A stretch of 64,000 nt of DNA. It comes from Nocardia australiensis (GTDB taxonomy: Bacteria; Actinomycetota; Actinomycetes; Mycobacteriales; Mycobacteriaceae). Below are positions 36,816 to 49,745 of this stretch, piece by piece (positions within the stretch are counted from its first letter, which is position 1; each line of letters starts with the position of its first letter). The DNA lies in contig NZ_JAJFZM010000001.1 in NCBI RefSeq assembly GCF_020733705.1, positions 2,542,001-2,606,000 on the forward strand. Direction: 5' to 3'. Position numbers and translations under genes: made by a program. The notes below the pieces were generated by a model. The model saw only the letters and a program-made list of their open reading frames with translations. It searched no databases and was not told the DNA's origin.

Positions 36816-36878
36816 CCGAGCTCCGCACGGTCGGCTGACCGTGCTGCCCGGCCATTGCCGGGATCGAGTCGTCACGAC

Positions 36879-36913
36879 ACTGCCCCGGTTCCCCTGAGCG
36901 GGGCCGGGGCAGT
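36879..36913 (+). terminator. Hairpin between groES and groEL1
   Basis: ACTGCCCCGG (36879-36888) pairs with CCGGGGCAGT (36904-36913), and inner CCCC/GGGG bases can add pairs. A short T-containing stretch (TGTCGTTTC) follows. It may partially terminate or process the transcript so that groES is made in excess of groEL1. Confidence 0.6.
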
Positions 36914-36939
36914 TGTCGTTTCAGCACTGGAACCCTTAA

Positions 36940-38571
<1,632 letters not shown>

Positions 38572-38588
38572 GCGCACCAACCGAAATG

Positions 38589-38625
38589 CGAAGGCCCCCC
38601 GGGACTGTTTCCCGGGGGGCCTTCG
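38589..38625 (+). terminator. Intrinsic terminator of groES-groEL1
   Basis: A perfect 15-bp stem (38589-38603 with 38611-38625) with the loop ACTGTTT, followed by TTTCG. It starts 18 bases after the groEL1 stop. It lies between convergent genes and could also stop transcription from the anti-sigma gene. Confidence 0.9.
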
Positions 38626-38692
38626 TTTCGAATAGGACTTATGAACGTTATGAACACAACTACGAAATCTGTAAGTTAAGTGCAGGGAACAT

Positions 38693-38941
38693 TCAAGAGG
38701 CGACCGGTGGCTCTTCGGCGGCGATTGCGGCAAGCAATCGACCGCGGAGTGCCGGCGGAGGCGGCGCCTCGGTCACCTCCGCCAAAGCGGCAAGCACCTC
38801 TTTGGTCTGATGTACTTTCGCGATGAATTCCGCGCATAGCGCGGGGTCCTTGCTGAGCAGGGCTTCTATCGCGTGATGGTCTTCGTCGTCGATCGATCCG
38901 AGCGCGACGGTGTGCGCGAGATCGATCTGGGCTTTGTTCAT
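38693..38941 (-). CDS. rskA: Truncated RskA-like anti-sigma factor, N-terminal domain only
   Basis: The product has 82 residues. The helical start with LAHTVALGSIDDEDHHAIEALL and the ALRGRLLAAI block match the anti-sigma domain of RskA and related zinc-less anti-sigma factors. Those proteins are about 230 residues long, with a transmembrane helix and external domain; both are absent here. The gene begins one base after the sigK stop, so it is translationally coupled. It could be a soluble anti-sigma factor, or a gene cut short by a deletion next to groEL1. Family assignment is by motif and neighbour. Confidence 0.75.
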   Translation of the reverse strand: MNKAQIDLAHTVALGSIDDEDHHAIEALLSKDPALCAEFIAKVHQTKEVLAALAEVTEAPPPPALRGRLLAAIAAEEPPVAS

Positions 38942-38942
38942 C

Positions 38943-39611
38943 TCACGTCACCCCCAAACTTTTCTTCAGTCGTGTCAGTCCGTCCCGAATACGGGACTTG
39001 ACGGTCGGTAACCCTACGCCGAGGTAGGTGGCTACTTCTGAGTAGGTTCGCCCGCCGTAATAGGCGAGCGAGATGGCTTCCCGTTGAGTCTGCGTCAATG
39101 TCGCGAGACCCGCCAGGACTTCCTGTTGTTCGAGCCTGCGCTCGACCTCTTCGGTGACTTCGTCGAATTCGTTGCCGAGAACCCTTATCCCGTAAGCGGC
39201 TTCGCGCTGGGTATGGGCCTGCTCGGCACGGACCCGGTCGACGGCCCGCCGGTGGGCCAGTGTCATCAACCATGTCACCGCCGACCCTTTCGTCGAGTCG
39301 AAACTGGCTGCGGCCCGCCAGATCTGGAGGAATACCTCCTGGGTGATCTCCTCCGCGTATCCGGGGTCATGGATAACCCGCAGCACCAGACCGAAAACGC
39401 GCGAACACGTCCGGTCGTATAGCTCGGCGAAAGCTTCTTGGTCGGACCGGCCGCATCGTTCGAGTAGGGCGGCAAGCTCGATACTTTCAGCTGCGCGTGC
39501 CGAGACCGCAGAATCCACGCTTGGTGGGATGGCTTCTCTTCGGAACGAGTCGCCCTCTGCGGCTGACGGCCGCGTTGTCACAACGCTCCATATTGTGTCA
39601 TCAGTCACCAC
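38943..39611 (-). CDS. sigK: ECF RNA polymerase sigma factor, SigK-like
   Basis: The product has 222 residues from GTG 39611; the first 40 residues look non-conserved, so a later start is possible. Region 2 has QEAFAELYDRT, RVFGLVLRVI and EEITQEVFLQIWR, then FDSTKGSAVTWLMTLAHRRAVDRVR. Region 4 has TQTQREAISLAYYGGRTYSEVA and TVKSRIRDGL. These agree closely with my memory of M. tuberculosis SigK, which controls mpt70/mpt83 and is held by membrane-bound RskA. It is followed immediately by the short RskA-like gene. Confidence 0.9.
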   Translation of the reverse strand: MVTDDTIWSVVTTRPSAAEGDSFRREAIPPSVDSAVSARAAESIELAALLERCGRSDQEAFAELYDRTCSRVFGLVLRVIHDPGYAEEITQEVFLQIWRAAASFDSTKGSAVTWLMTLAHRRAVDRVRAEQAHTQREAAYGIRVLGNEFDEVTEEVERRLEQQEVLAGLATLTQTQREAISLAYYGGRTYSEVATYLGVGLPTVKSRIRDGLTRLKKSLGVT

Positions 39612-39935
39612 CGTAGCGTGGTGCTATGACCTCCCTTCCGGTGGGGTGCCCGAGGAAACCGCCTGTCGCCCAGCCGCTTTACGGAAGTCTCGACACGCTG
39701 GAGCTTCCATAGGGAACACGCCGCGACACGCCGATGGCTACCGTGAAACGCAGGGCTGGCGGCTTGTGGCCGTCGCCGGTGCGGGCATATCGGTGGTGAC
39801 CGCGTTGAGCCCGCATTCCTTGTCTCGGATCCGAATGGAAGGCTCGGCCGTAGACGACTCCGGCCGGTGTGTTCCATGGTCGGTTGTTTGCTAGGGATTC
39901 GGCGCCCCGTGCCATGCGGATGGGAAGAGATTCGT
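39612..39935. other. Intergenic region upstream of sigK
   Basis: These 324 bases lie between the sigK start and the whiB3 stop. I see no supportable gene, repeat or terminator. The sigK promoter should be here. Confidence 0.4.
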
Positions 39936-40229
39936 TCAGACGGCCATTCTGCGGCGGTTACGCCGCGCGTGCATCTCGCGTTCGGTCTCCGACATTCCGC
40001 CCCAGATGCCGTAAGGCTCGCTAACTTTCAGTGCGTGGCTGCGGCACTGCATCAGCACCGGGCAGCTCCGGCAGATCTCTTTGGCGCGCATCTCGCGCGC
40101 GGTGCGGGCGCGGCCGCGTTCGCCGTCGGGATGAAAGAACACTGCGGAGTCCTGCCCGCGGCAGGACCCTCGCATCTGCCAGTCCCAGACATCGGCGTTC
40201 GGTCCGGGAAGGTGGGTCGGCATGGGCAT
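39936..40229 (-). CDS. whiB3: WhiB-family iron-sulfur regulator WhiB3
   Basis: The product has 97 residues from ATG 40229 behind GAGGAG. Four cysteines (GSCRG, CRSCP, QCRSH) bind the [4Fe-4S] cluster. The N-terminus PTHLPGPNADVWDWQMRGSCRG and SEPYGIWGGMSE, the region that contacts sigma factor A, match WhiB3. A basic RRNRRR tail follows. WhiB3 senses redox state and controls lipid anabolism in mycobacteria. The groES-groEL1-whiB3-sigD order is the same there, with sigK and its partner inserted here. Confidence 0.95.
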   Translation of the reverse strand: MPMPTHLPGPNADVWDWQMRGSCRGQDSAVFFHPDGERGRARTAREMRAKEICRSCPVLMQCRSHALKVSEPYGIWGGMSETEREMHARRNRRRMAV

Positions 40230-40847
40230 GGTGAACTCCTCGTGGTGCGAGCTCGTCAGCGATGTCGAGCAGTTTGTTCTGCAACAGTTGTGGCCACGGC
40301 GCTGGGTCGGCGGCGGGCCGGAACCCGCCCTTGATGGTCGCTGCAATTTCGCGCGGCGCCGACCGTGGCGGTGAGCTACGTTAGGTCCAGCCGCGAAATT
40401 CCGTCAATAGTTCGACGCAGCAGTTTTCCAAATCTTAGGCTGCGAAATTTAACCTCCACGGTGTTTACATATTGCATTGCTTCTGGTGATACTGATCGGT
40501 TGATCCGTGGCCCGTATCAACTCGTATCGTCGGATTTGCGAGTGTATCCGCAGGTGGGTGTGTTTTGACGGTCGGCTTCCCATGTCTGGGTGGTTGATGG
40601 CGACGTGGGGGCCGTCACAGTGTCGATCCGGCTGTGGTAATGAGGCCGGATCGGAGATGGCGGAAACGGGACCGTGAGGTTAATTGCGCGAGGCGCATGT
40701 GAATTCTCGGGAACGGTGCTGTGGGATTGCCGATATGAGATTTACCTGATGGAAACATGGCGACGGTATTGGAAATGCTGTGCGGTTGCCGGTGTTGGTC
40801 ATAGATGTTTCTTGTCGCACCGCCGGTTGTGGAACGCAGGATAGAGT
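40230..40847. other. Long divergent intergenic region upstream of whiB3
   Basis: The 618-base spacer contains a locally AT-rich stretch around 40420-40500. Open frames inside have no ribosome site or recognisable product. It must contain the whiB3 promoter on one strand and that of the 40848 gene on the other. I see no strong hairpin. Confidence 0.5.
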
Positions 40848-41738
40848 TTGCCCGTGTTCGCGCCAGCTCTCCCTATATATACCGAGTCCCTCGTGCTCGC
40901 CGACGCGGCGTTCGGTAGCCACCCCGGCCTCGGCGCTGCCGAGTTGCCGGAACCTCGAAACCCCCTGGATTCCTGGCATCGGGCCGTGATACTCGGCGGC
41001 CGGGGTGACTATGCCGCGGCCCGTACCGAACTGCGACGGCTGCGGCGTAGCAGCGCCGACCCGGTGCTGCTATCGCTGGCAGCGAGCACCGAGGCATCGC
41101 TACTGCGTCAGCTCGGCTGGCATGCCCGTGCCTCGGCCGCCGACGGGCGGGCGGCCGCCTTGATCGTCCCTATTCACCTCGATGCCCCAGGACGCGACGG
41201 TCCGGATCGTCTCGATGCCAGCTGCGACGCACTGACCGGTCTCGCCGCAGACGCACTCGGCACCGGGAGGCTCGCGCTGGCCACCCGGCTACTGTCGCGC
41301 GCCCAGGATGCGATCGGTGCCGACGGCGCGCTCGGTCCTGACGGTGCGCTCGATATCGACCAGCCTCGCTGGCGGGCTCGGGTGCGTTGGCATTGGGTCT
41401 GCGCCGAGACCGCCCTCGCGTCGGGGGAGGCCGGGCCCGCGACCGTGCACGCCGAAACCGCGCTGCGGTTGGCGCGGCGGAGTCCGTCCATCCGGCATCG
41501 GGTCAAGTCCCTGCTGTTGGTGGCGGCGGCGTCGGCGGCCGTCGGCGAGACCACACGCGCGCTGTCTCTCGCCGAAACGGTCACCGCCGAGTGCCGTGCG
41601 TACGGACTGCTGCCGTTGCGCTGGGCGAGCGCCATGTTGCGCGCGGGAGTGTCGGTCGGGTCCGCGGCGGCCGACGCCACGGCCGAAGCCGCCGCGTGCG
41701 CCGCGACCATCGGCAGGCGTGGCGGACGATTCCGATAG
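40848..41738 (+). CDS. Conserved helical (TPR-like) protein, Rv3415c-like
   Basis: The product has 296 residues; starts at TTG 40848 or GTG 40854 are equally possible. Almost entirely Ala/Arg/Leu-rich paired helices (TELRRLRRSSADPVLLSLAA, ATRLLSRAQDAIG, HAETALRLARRSPSIR), consistent with TPR-like repeats. It lies where M. tuberculosis has Rv3415c, between whiB3 and sigD, and its length fits from memory. No signal peptide, membrane segment or catalytic motif. Function unknown; a protein-interaction role linked to the SigD system is only a guess. Confidence 0.8.
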   Translation: MPVFAPALPIYTESLVLADAAFGSHPGLGAAELPEPRNPLDSWHRAVILGGRGDYAAARTELRRLRRSSADPVLLSLAASTEASLLRQLGWHARASAADGRAAALIVPIHLDAPGRDGPDRLDASCDALTGLAADALGTGRLALATRLLSRAQDAIGADGALGPDGALDIDQPRWRARVRWHWVCAETALASGEAGPATVHAETALRLARRSPSIRHRVKSLLLVAAASAAVGETTRALSLAETVTAECRAYGLLPLRWASAMLRAGVSVGSAAADATAEAAACAATIGRRGGRFR

Positions 41739-41945
41739 CCCGCGCTCGGCCCTGTGCGCAGCCACGGCTGAGCCGCCGTGCAAGCCGCGCGCAGTGCCAG
41801 GGGGGCAGGGCTCGAGCGTCGTAGGTTGACCGTGTTGTCCGGTGCTCGCCGTCGTATCGCTATTGTTAGATCCGTTCCGCCACAACGGCGGAAGCACTGG
41901 TCATCACCGACCGTGCCACTTGTAACGCCAGGAAATTCTCTGACG

Positions 41946-42524
41946 ATGACGAACATGGGCGAAGAGTTGGACCTCGCCGTCACTGCTGCTGCGCAGGGCG
42001 ACAGATCCGCTTTAGCTCAGGTACTCGAACTGGTCCGCCCGTTGGTGGTGCGCTATTGCCGCGCGCGGATCGGCGCCGCGGAGCGAGGACAACTTTCTGC
42101 GGACGACGTTGCGCAGGAGGTGTGTCTGGCTGTGATGACCGCCTTGCCCAGGTATCAAGACCAGGGCAGGCCCTTCATGGCCTTCGTATACGGAATCGCT
42201 TCGCACAAGGTCGCTGATGCTCATCGCAATGCCGCCCGTAACAAGGCGGAGGCGATGGCCGAAGTACCAGATGTCATATCCACCGACCATGGTCCGGAAC
42301 AACGAGCTCTCGAATCGGAAACGAGTCGGCAGATGAACAGTCTGCTCGCGACGCTTCCTGAGAAGCATCGGGAAATCTTGATCCTGCGATTGGTCATGGG
42401 TTTGTCAGCGGAAGAAACTGCGGTCGCCGTGGGCAGTACGGCGGGCGCTATACGAGTAGCCCAGCACAGGGCACTCGCGAAACTGAAGTCACAAGTGGCG
42501 AGGGCAGGTGAAATGTATGGCTAG
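41946..42524 (+). CDS. sigD: ECF RNA polymerase sigma factor SigD
   Basis: The product has 192 residues from ATG 41946; the longer frame to 41778 lacks conservation. Region 2 has PLVVRYCRARIG, LSADDVAQEVCLAV and FMAFVYGIASHKVADAHR. Region 4 has LPEKHREILILRLVMGLSAEETA and GAIRVAQHRAL. These are close to mycobacterial SigD, which acts in stationary-phase and cell-wall gene expression. It overlaps the anti-sigma gene by 8 bp. Confidence 0.95.
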   Translation: MTNMGEELDLAVTAAAQGDRSALAQVLELVRPLVVRYCRARIGAAERGQLSADDVAQEVCLAVMTALPRYQDQGRPFMAFVYGIASHKVADAHRNAARNKAEAMAEVPDVISTDHGPEQRALESETSRQMNSLLATLPEKHREILILRLVMGLSAEETAVAVGSTAGAIRVAQHRALAKLKSQVARAGEMYG

Positions 42525-43596
42525 GGATGGCAAGCGCGGTCGGGGCGATTGGAAAGCGCGGCTCGGATCGCGGAGCGACGGTCCCTACGCCGAGGGCGCC
42601 GGCGACACCGGTCCGGTGGACATTGCCGCGGTTCGTCGCGACGATGCGCTGATCGATGCCATAGCCGGCGACGAGCAGGTCCAGACCGACAGCGCGGAGG
42701 AGCTCCAGCTCGCGGCGCTATTGGCCAATTGGCGGGCCGAACTCGTCGCCGAGGCGATGCCGGAAGAACCGATCCTCGATGAGATCGTGGCGGCGGTAAA
42801 CCAGGAGATCGGTGCTCGGCAGGTTCGTGTCGGTGCACAGACCGGCGGGCGTTTGAGGCTGCTTCGTCCCATCATGGGCACGGCGGCCGCGGTAGCGCTG
42901 GTTATCGGCGGTATGACAGCGTTCTCCTATAACGCCGAACCGGGCGATCCGCTCTGGCGGGTCAAGGAGGTCGTGTTCAGCGAGCAGGCCCAGACGACGG
43001 TGGTGCAGCGCGCCAGCGACGATCTGACCTCGGCCGAGCAGCTGATCGTCGCGGGCAATCCAGAGCTGGCCAAGGCCAAGCTCGATGGTGCGCGGCAAAA
43101 CGTCTCCCAGATCGACGACACCAAGAAGCAGGACGATCTATCGGCCCGCTGGACCGCCGTGGTCGATCAGCTACGCAAGGTCGCCCCCGATATCGCGAGC
43201 TCGATCACGCAGACTCCGCCTCGGACCACCGAGCCGAAGCCCTCGGGTTCGTCGGAGGGCAACGCCCCGGTGACGCCGAAGCCGGGTGGCGACAGCAGCA
43301 CGGTGCCGACCGTCATGGGCGTGCCTGGCGTGCCGTCGACCACGCCGCCGCCCGGGGAAACCACGACACCGGGTAAGCCGACCACCACTGAACCGCCGAC
43401 AACGCCGGGCACCAGTGAGCCGACCACTCCGTCGCAACATCCGACCACAACGGCGACGCCGACCACCGTGGCCTCGCCCACGGTGGTCGAGCCGACCGGG
43501 GATACCGGTCTGCCAACGGAGCCGGTGACCCGTCCGTCCGTGCCGGAGAGCAATCCCGGATCCATCGTTCCAACCGGATCGGTCCCTGGTACCTAG
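42517..43596 (+). CDS. rsdA: Anti-sigma-D factor RsdA
   Basis: The product has 359 residues from ATG 42517, inside the end of sigD, so co-translated. The cytoplasmic domain includes RRDDALIDAIAGDE, the conserved SigD-binding segment, and ELAALLANWRAEL-like helices. One transmembrane helix (about 115-135, IMGTAAAVALVIGGMTAF) is followed by an external helical part and a 140-residue Pro/Thr/Gly-rich tail. RsdA holds SigD at the membrane until proteolysis, known from mycobacteria. The tail is low-complexity and likely cell-wall spanning. Confidence 0.92.
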   Translation: MARDGKRGRGDWKARLGSRSDGPYAEGAGDTGPVDIAAVRRDDALIDAIAGDEQVQTDSAEELQLAALLANWRAELVAEAMPEEPILDEIVAAVNQEIGARQVRVGAQTGGRLRLLRPIMGTAAAVALVIGGMTAFSYNAEPGDPLWRVKEVVFSEQAQTTVVQRASDDLTSAEQLIVAGNPELAKAKLDGARQNVSQIDDTKKQDDLSARWTAVVDQLRKVAPDIASSITQTPPRTTEPKPSGSSEGNAPVTPKPGGDSSTVPTVMGVPGVPSTTPPPGETTTPGKPTTTEPPTTPGTSEPTTPSQHPTTTATPTTVASPTVVEPTGDTGLPTEPVTRPSVPESNPGSIVPTGSVPGT

Positions 43597-43692
43597 AGCG
43601 TCACGCTACCGAGATATCAGTCCAGACACCGATCGCCTAGGACGGCGGTCGGCTTTCTTCGTGCGGCTACGAATTCAGCTGCCCAACCCGTA

Positions 43693-45909
<2,217 letters not shown>

Positions 45910-46116
45910 TCGGTCGGCGGTTTTGTACTGACCGGTCTGTCTGTGCTGCATGATGGACCTGGTTCACGTGCCATTGCGGTACCGAGCCGGCAGTCGAGCG
46001 AGCGGTGGGTCAGGACGAACAGGTCGGGCCCACCGCCGACAAGTAGCCAACAGCGTTGCGACTCTTAACTACCGACGCCCCGACTCGGCACAACATCGTT
46101 TTTCGAGCGATACCAA

Positions 46117-46147
46117 GGGGGCCGCGAACACGCAGCGCCGCAGGCGC
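46117..46147. repeat. Dispersed intergenic repeat, copy 2
   Basis: It matches 18892-18922 with one mismatch. The preceding TTTTCGAGCG block is only 7 bases away from the GGGGG here, whereas it is about 100 bases away in copy 1. Confidence 0.8.
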
Positions 46148-46170
46148 CGCAAATCAAACAAGGAGAAGAA

Positions 46171-47328
46171 GTGCGCGACATGGTCGAGATCGGCATGGGC
46201 CGTACCGCCCGGCGTACCTACGAGCTGGATGATGTCGACATCGTCCCTTCACGGCGGACTCGTTCGTCGAAACAGGTGTCGCTGGCTTGGCAGTTGGACG
46301 CCTATCGGTTCGAGATCCCGCTTCTCGCGCATCCGACCGACGCTTTGGTGTCGCCGGAGTTCGCCATCGAGCTGGGGCGTCTCGGCGGTCTCGGTGTCAT
46401 CAATGGTGAGGGCCTGTGGGCTCGGCATGCCGATGTGGCGACGAAGATCGATCAGCTGGTCGATCTGGTGAGCAAGGGCGGCTATGAGCGCGCTGTGGCG
46501 TTGTTGCAGGAGTTGCATGCCGCGCCGATGCAGCCGGATCTGCTGGCGGCGGCGGTTGCGCAGGTGCGTGCGGCCGGTGTGACGGTGGCGGTGCGGGTGA
46601 GCCCGCAGAATGCTCGGGCGTTGACGCCCGCGCTGGTGCAGGCGGGGATCGACCTGCTTGTCGTGCACGGCACCATTATTTCCGCGGAGCATGTGGGGGA
46701 TGGCGAACCACTGAATCTCAAGACGTTTATCGCCGAGCTCGACGTGCCGGTGGTGGCGGGCGGTGTGAGCGATCACCGGACCGCGCTGCACCTGATGCGA
46801 ACCGGCGCCGCCGGGGTGATCGTCGGTTACGGATCCTTCCCCGGTGCGACGACCACGGGTGAGGTGCTCGGTATCGGGGTGCCGATGGCGACGGCGATCG
46901 CCGACGCGGCCGCGGCGCGCCGGGACTATCTGGATGAGACCGGTGGCCGGTACGTGCATGTCATCGCCGATGGTGATGTGGAGACCTCGGGGCAGTTGGC
47001 CAAGGCGATCGCGTGTGGCGCCGATGCGGCGATGCTCGGTGTGCCGTTGTCGGTCGCCGCGGAGGCGCCGGGGCGTGGCTGGTATTGGCCGTCGGCGGCT
47101 GCGCATCCTTCGGTGCCGCGTGGTGCGTTGTTGCCTGTTGATGAGAGCTGGATCGACAGCGAGGACGGCGATGTGGTGCGCCCGAGCCTGGAGCGGGTGC
47201 TCTACGGCCCTTCGGACGATCCGTTCGGTTCGTTGAATCTTGTTGGTGGCCTGCGTCGTTCGATGGCGAAGGCCGGCTACTCCGATCTCAAGGAGTTTCA
47301 GCGGGTCGGGCTCAGCGTTCGCGCTTGA
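46171..47328 (+). CDS. guaB3: GuaB3-type IMP dehydrogenase-related protein
   Basis: The product has 385 residues from GTG 46171 behind AAGGAGAAG. It has the IMPDH TIM-barrel (VEIGMGRTARRTYELDDVDIVPSRRTR, VPVVAGGVSDHRTALHLM) but no CBS domains. Where GuaB has GSICTT, this protein has YGSFPGATTTGEV, so the catalytic Cys is missing. That is the known character of GuaB3, conserved beside guaB2 in actinobacteria. Its activity is not IMP dehydrogenation by the usual mechanism. Confidence 0.93.
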   Translation: MRDMVEIGMGRTARRTYELDDVDIVPSRRTRSSKQVSLAWQLDAYRFEIPLLAHPTDALVSPEFAIELGRLGGLGVINGEGLWARHADVATKIDQLVDLVSKGGYERAVALLQELHAAPMQPDLLAAAVAQVRAAGVTVAVRVSPQNARALTPALVQAGIDLLVVHGTIISAEHVGDGEPLNLKTFIAELDVPVVAGGVSDHRTALHLMRTGAAGVIVGYGSFPGATTTGEVLGIGVPMATAIADAAAARRDYLDETGGRYVHVIADGDVETSGQLAKAIACGADAAMLGVPLSVAAEAPGRGWYWPSAAAHPSVPRGALLPVDESWIDSEDGDVVRPSLERVLYGPSDDPFGSLNLVGGLRRSMAKAGYSDLKEFQRVGLSVRA

Positions 47329-47420
47329 TCGCCGCGCGTATCCGTCGGTGTTGGTTCGCGTCAGCGGCTCGGCGCGGTCGGTATGTGCGTCGGTGTGGGG
47401 CGTTCACGTAAGAGCGTGGT

Positions 47421-47784
47421 TCACCGGTTCGGGGTGGGGCATGGTGACACCCGTTCGGGCGCGATGAGCGCGGTTCGCGGCGCTGTGAAGCCCCCTTGCG
47501 CAGTGCCGCCGACCACGGCGCGTTCGGTGCCGAGGTGATCGAGCACTGTCAGCGCGTGGCGTGCGGCGGGCCTGTAGGTGAACGGCAGCCCTCGTCTCTG
47601 GTGCCTTCATGGCCCGGGCATCCCAGGACACGATCCGGAATTCCGGTGCCAGCGCGGCCATTTGCGATGCGAACATCGTTCGGTCCATGAAGAATTCGTG
47701 TGCGAGTAGGACCACCGGACCGTTGCCGCCACTGTCTTCGTAGTGGATGTCGGCGTCGATCGCACGGGCGAACGGCACGACCAT
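47421..47784 (-). pseudogene. Decayed alpha/beta hydrolase gene
   Basis: From ATG 47784 the minus strand encodes ADIHYEDSGGNGPVVLLAH and FRIVSWDAR, the N-terminal part of a small hydrolase. After a frameshift near 47600 another frame continues with HALTVLDHLGTERAVVGGTA and QGGFTAPRTALIAPERV, ending at 47421. The expected nucleophile GMSQG reads GTAQG, and the rest of the protein (about 150 residues) is missing. It overlaps the guaA upstream region. It has clearly degenerated. Confidence 0.75.
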
Positions 47785-47837
47785 GAGGATAACCAGCGGT
47801 GCGGGGGTGCGCGGGAGGATTTGGGACTCATTAAACT

Positions 47838-49427
47838 GTGCCGGTGGCAGATACTCAGAGACCGGTCCTTGTTGTCGACTTCGGTGCACAGTACGCCCAG
47901 CTGATTGCCCGGCGGGTCCGCGAATCGAGTGTCTTCTCCGAGGTGATTCCGCATACCACCACGGTGGCGGAGATCGCCGAGAAGCAGCCCCTCGCGGTGA
48001 TCCTGTCGGGCGGTCCCTCCAGCGTGTACGCCGAAGGCGCACCGAAGCTGGATGCGCGGCTGTTCGAGCTGGGTATTCCGGTTTTCGGCATCTGCTACGG
48101 CTTTCAGGCCATGGCGCAGGCGCTCGGCGGCACGGTCGCGCATACCGGCACCCGCGAATACGGACGTACTGAGCTGAGTATCGATGGTGGTGTGCTGCAC
48201 GGCGGCCTGCCCACCGTCCAGCCGGTCTGGATGAGCCACGGCGACGCCGTCACCGACGCGCCGGAGGGCTTCGATGTCACCGGCACTACGGCGGGCGCTC
48301 CTGTTGCCGCGTTCGAGGATCGGGCGCGGCGTCTCGCGGGTGTGCAGTATCACCCCGAGGTGCTGCATTCGCCGCACGGTCAGCAGGTGCTCAGCAGGTT
48401 CCTGCACGAGATCGCGGGCATCCCGGCCACGTGGACACCGGCCAATATCGCCGAGTCCCTGATCGCCTCAGTGCGTGAGCAGATCGGCGACGGTCATGCC
48501 ATCTGCGCCCTGTCCGGTGGTGTGGACAGCGCGGTGGCGGGCGCGCTGGTGCAGCGGGCCATCGGTGACCGGCTGACTTGCGTCTTCGTCGACCACGGTC
48601 TGTTGCGAGCTGGCGAGCGCGAGCAGGTACAGCAGGACTTCACCGCCGCGACCGGCGCGAGGCTGGTGACGGTTGACGCGGTCGAGAAGTTCCTCGGCGA
48701 GTTGCAGGGTGTCACCGACCCAGAGGAGAAGCGCAAGATCATCGGCCGGGAGTTCATCCGGTCGTTCGAGGCCGCGGTCGGTGAGGTTGTCGCGGGACAT
48801 GGCACCGGCGCCGCGGCGGACGGTTCCGCCCCCAAGGTCGAATTCCTCGTGCAGGGCACGCTGTATCCGGATGTCGTGGAGTCCGGTGGTGGTACCGGCA
48901 CCGCGAATATCAAGAGTCACCATAATGTCGGTGGGCTGCCCGACGACCTCGAATTCGAGCTTGTCGAACCGTTGCGGTTGCTGTTCAAGGACGAGGTGCG
49001 CGCGGTCGGCCGCGAGCTCGGGCTACCGGAGGATATCGTTGGGCGCCAGCCCTTCCCGGGGCCAGGGCTGGCGATTCGTATCGTCGGCGAGGTCACCGCG
49101 GACCGTCTGGATACGTTGCGCCAAGCCGATGCCATTGCCCGCGAAGAACTGACCGCCGCGGGCCTGGATCGCCAGATCTGGCAGTGCCCGGTGGTGCTGC
49201 TCGCCGATGTCCGCAGCGTTGGTGTGCAGGGCGATGGTCGCACCTACGGTCACCCGATCGTGCTGCGTCCGGTCTCCAGCGAAGACGCGATGACCGCCGA
49301 CTGGACCCGGCTGCCCTACGAGGTGCTCGAGCGGATCTCCACCCGCATCACGAATGAGGTGGCGGAGATCAACCGGGTGGTCCTCGACGTGACGAGCAAG
49401 CCGCCGGGCACCATCGAGTGGGAGTGA
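47838..49427 (+). CDS. guaA: GMP synthase (glutamine-hydrolysing)
   Basis: The 529-residue enzyme converts XMP to GMP. The class I glutaminase domain has Cys in GICYGFQAM and His in VQYHPEV. The ATP-pyrophosphatase loop is [11 protein letters not shown], and the C-terminal dimer domain ends in [13 protein letters not shown]. The start is GTG 47838, with a second in-frame GTG at 47844. No good ribosome site precedes it, so it may be leaderless. It completes the guaB-guaB3-guaA purine group. Confidence 0.97.
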   Translation: MPVADTQRPVLVVDFGAQYAQLIARRVRESSVFSEVIPHTTTVAEIAEKQPLAVILSGGPSSVYAEGAPKLDARLFELGIPVFGICYGFQAMAQALGGTVAHTGTREYGRTELSIDGGVLHGGLPTVQPVWMSHGDAVTDAPEGFDVTGTTAGAPVAAFEDRARRLAGVQYHPEVLHSPHGQQVLSRFLHEIAGIPATWTPANIAESLIASVREQIGDGHAICALSGGVDSAVAGALVQRAIGDRLTCVFVDHGLLRAGEREQVQQDFTAATGARLVTVDAVEKFLGELQGVTDPEEKRKIIGREFIRSFEAAVGEVVAGHGTGAAADGSAPKVEFLVQGTLYPDVVESGGGTGTANIKSHHNVGGLPDDLEFELVEPLRLLFKDEVRAVGRELGLPEDIVGRQPFPGPGLAIRIVGEVTADRLDTLRQADAIAREELTAAGLDRQIWQCPVVLLADVRSVGVQGDGRTYGHPIVLRPVSSEDAMTADWTRLPYEVLERISTRITNEVAEINRVVLDVTSKPPGTIEWE

Positions 49428-49477
49428 CGCGTGCCGAGTTTTCTGTGGTCATCGGAATCTTCTGTCGCCCAATGAAA

Positions 49478-49502
49478 ATGGCCCGTCGCTGGGACGGGCC
49501 AT
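49478..49502. terminator. Bidirectional hairpin downstream of guaA
   Basis: ATGGCCCGTC (49478-49487) pairs with GACGGGCCAT (49493-49502). On the minus strand it is followed by TTTTCATT, which makes a good terminator for the EsrI-like operon. It also ends the guaA transcript. Confidence 0.85.
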
Positions 49503-49520
49503 AGGCTTCGATCGGGTGGT

Positions 49521-49745
49521 TCAACGGCGGGGTCTACGTGGGTAGAGCACCAGCAGAATGCCGATGACGATGGCGGCGATCACCAGAATCCAGCCGAAGG
49601 GCATGGTGCCGGTTGCGGGCATCGAGGCCGGGCCGATGAAGGCCCAGATGCTGACCCCGAGTGCGAGCAGGCCGACGATCAGCAGCGAGATGGACGGGCC
49701 CGTCCTCTTGGCCGGCGAGCCGTTGGTTTCGGTTTTCTCAGCCAC
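49521..49745 (-). CDS. Small two-helix membrane protein of the stress-system operon
   Basis: The 74-residue protein has a polar N-terminus (AEKTETNGSPAKRTG) and two hydrophobic helices separated by GPASMPATGTMPFG, ending in YPRRPRR. Its start overlaps the end of the PspC/LiaF-like gene by 8 bp, so the two are co-translated. I do not recognise the family. It could be an accessory subunit of the envelope-stress sensor. Confidence 0.8.
   Translation of the reverse strand: MAEKTETNGSPAKRTGPSISLLIVGLLALGVSIWAFIGPASMPATGTMPFGWILVIAAIVIGILLVLYPRRPRR

Noticed and set aside
38641..38679. 12-codon frame after the groEL1 terminator as a leader peptide
   Set aside because: There is no downstream gene on that strand to regulate; it faces the 3' end of the anti-sigma gene.
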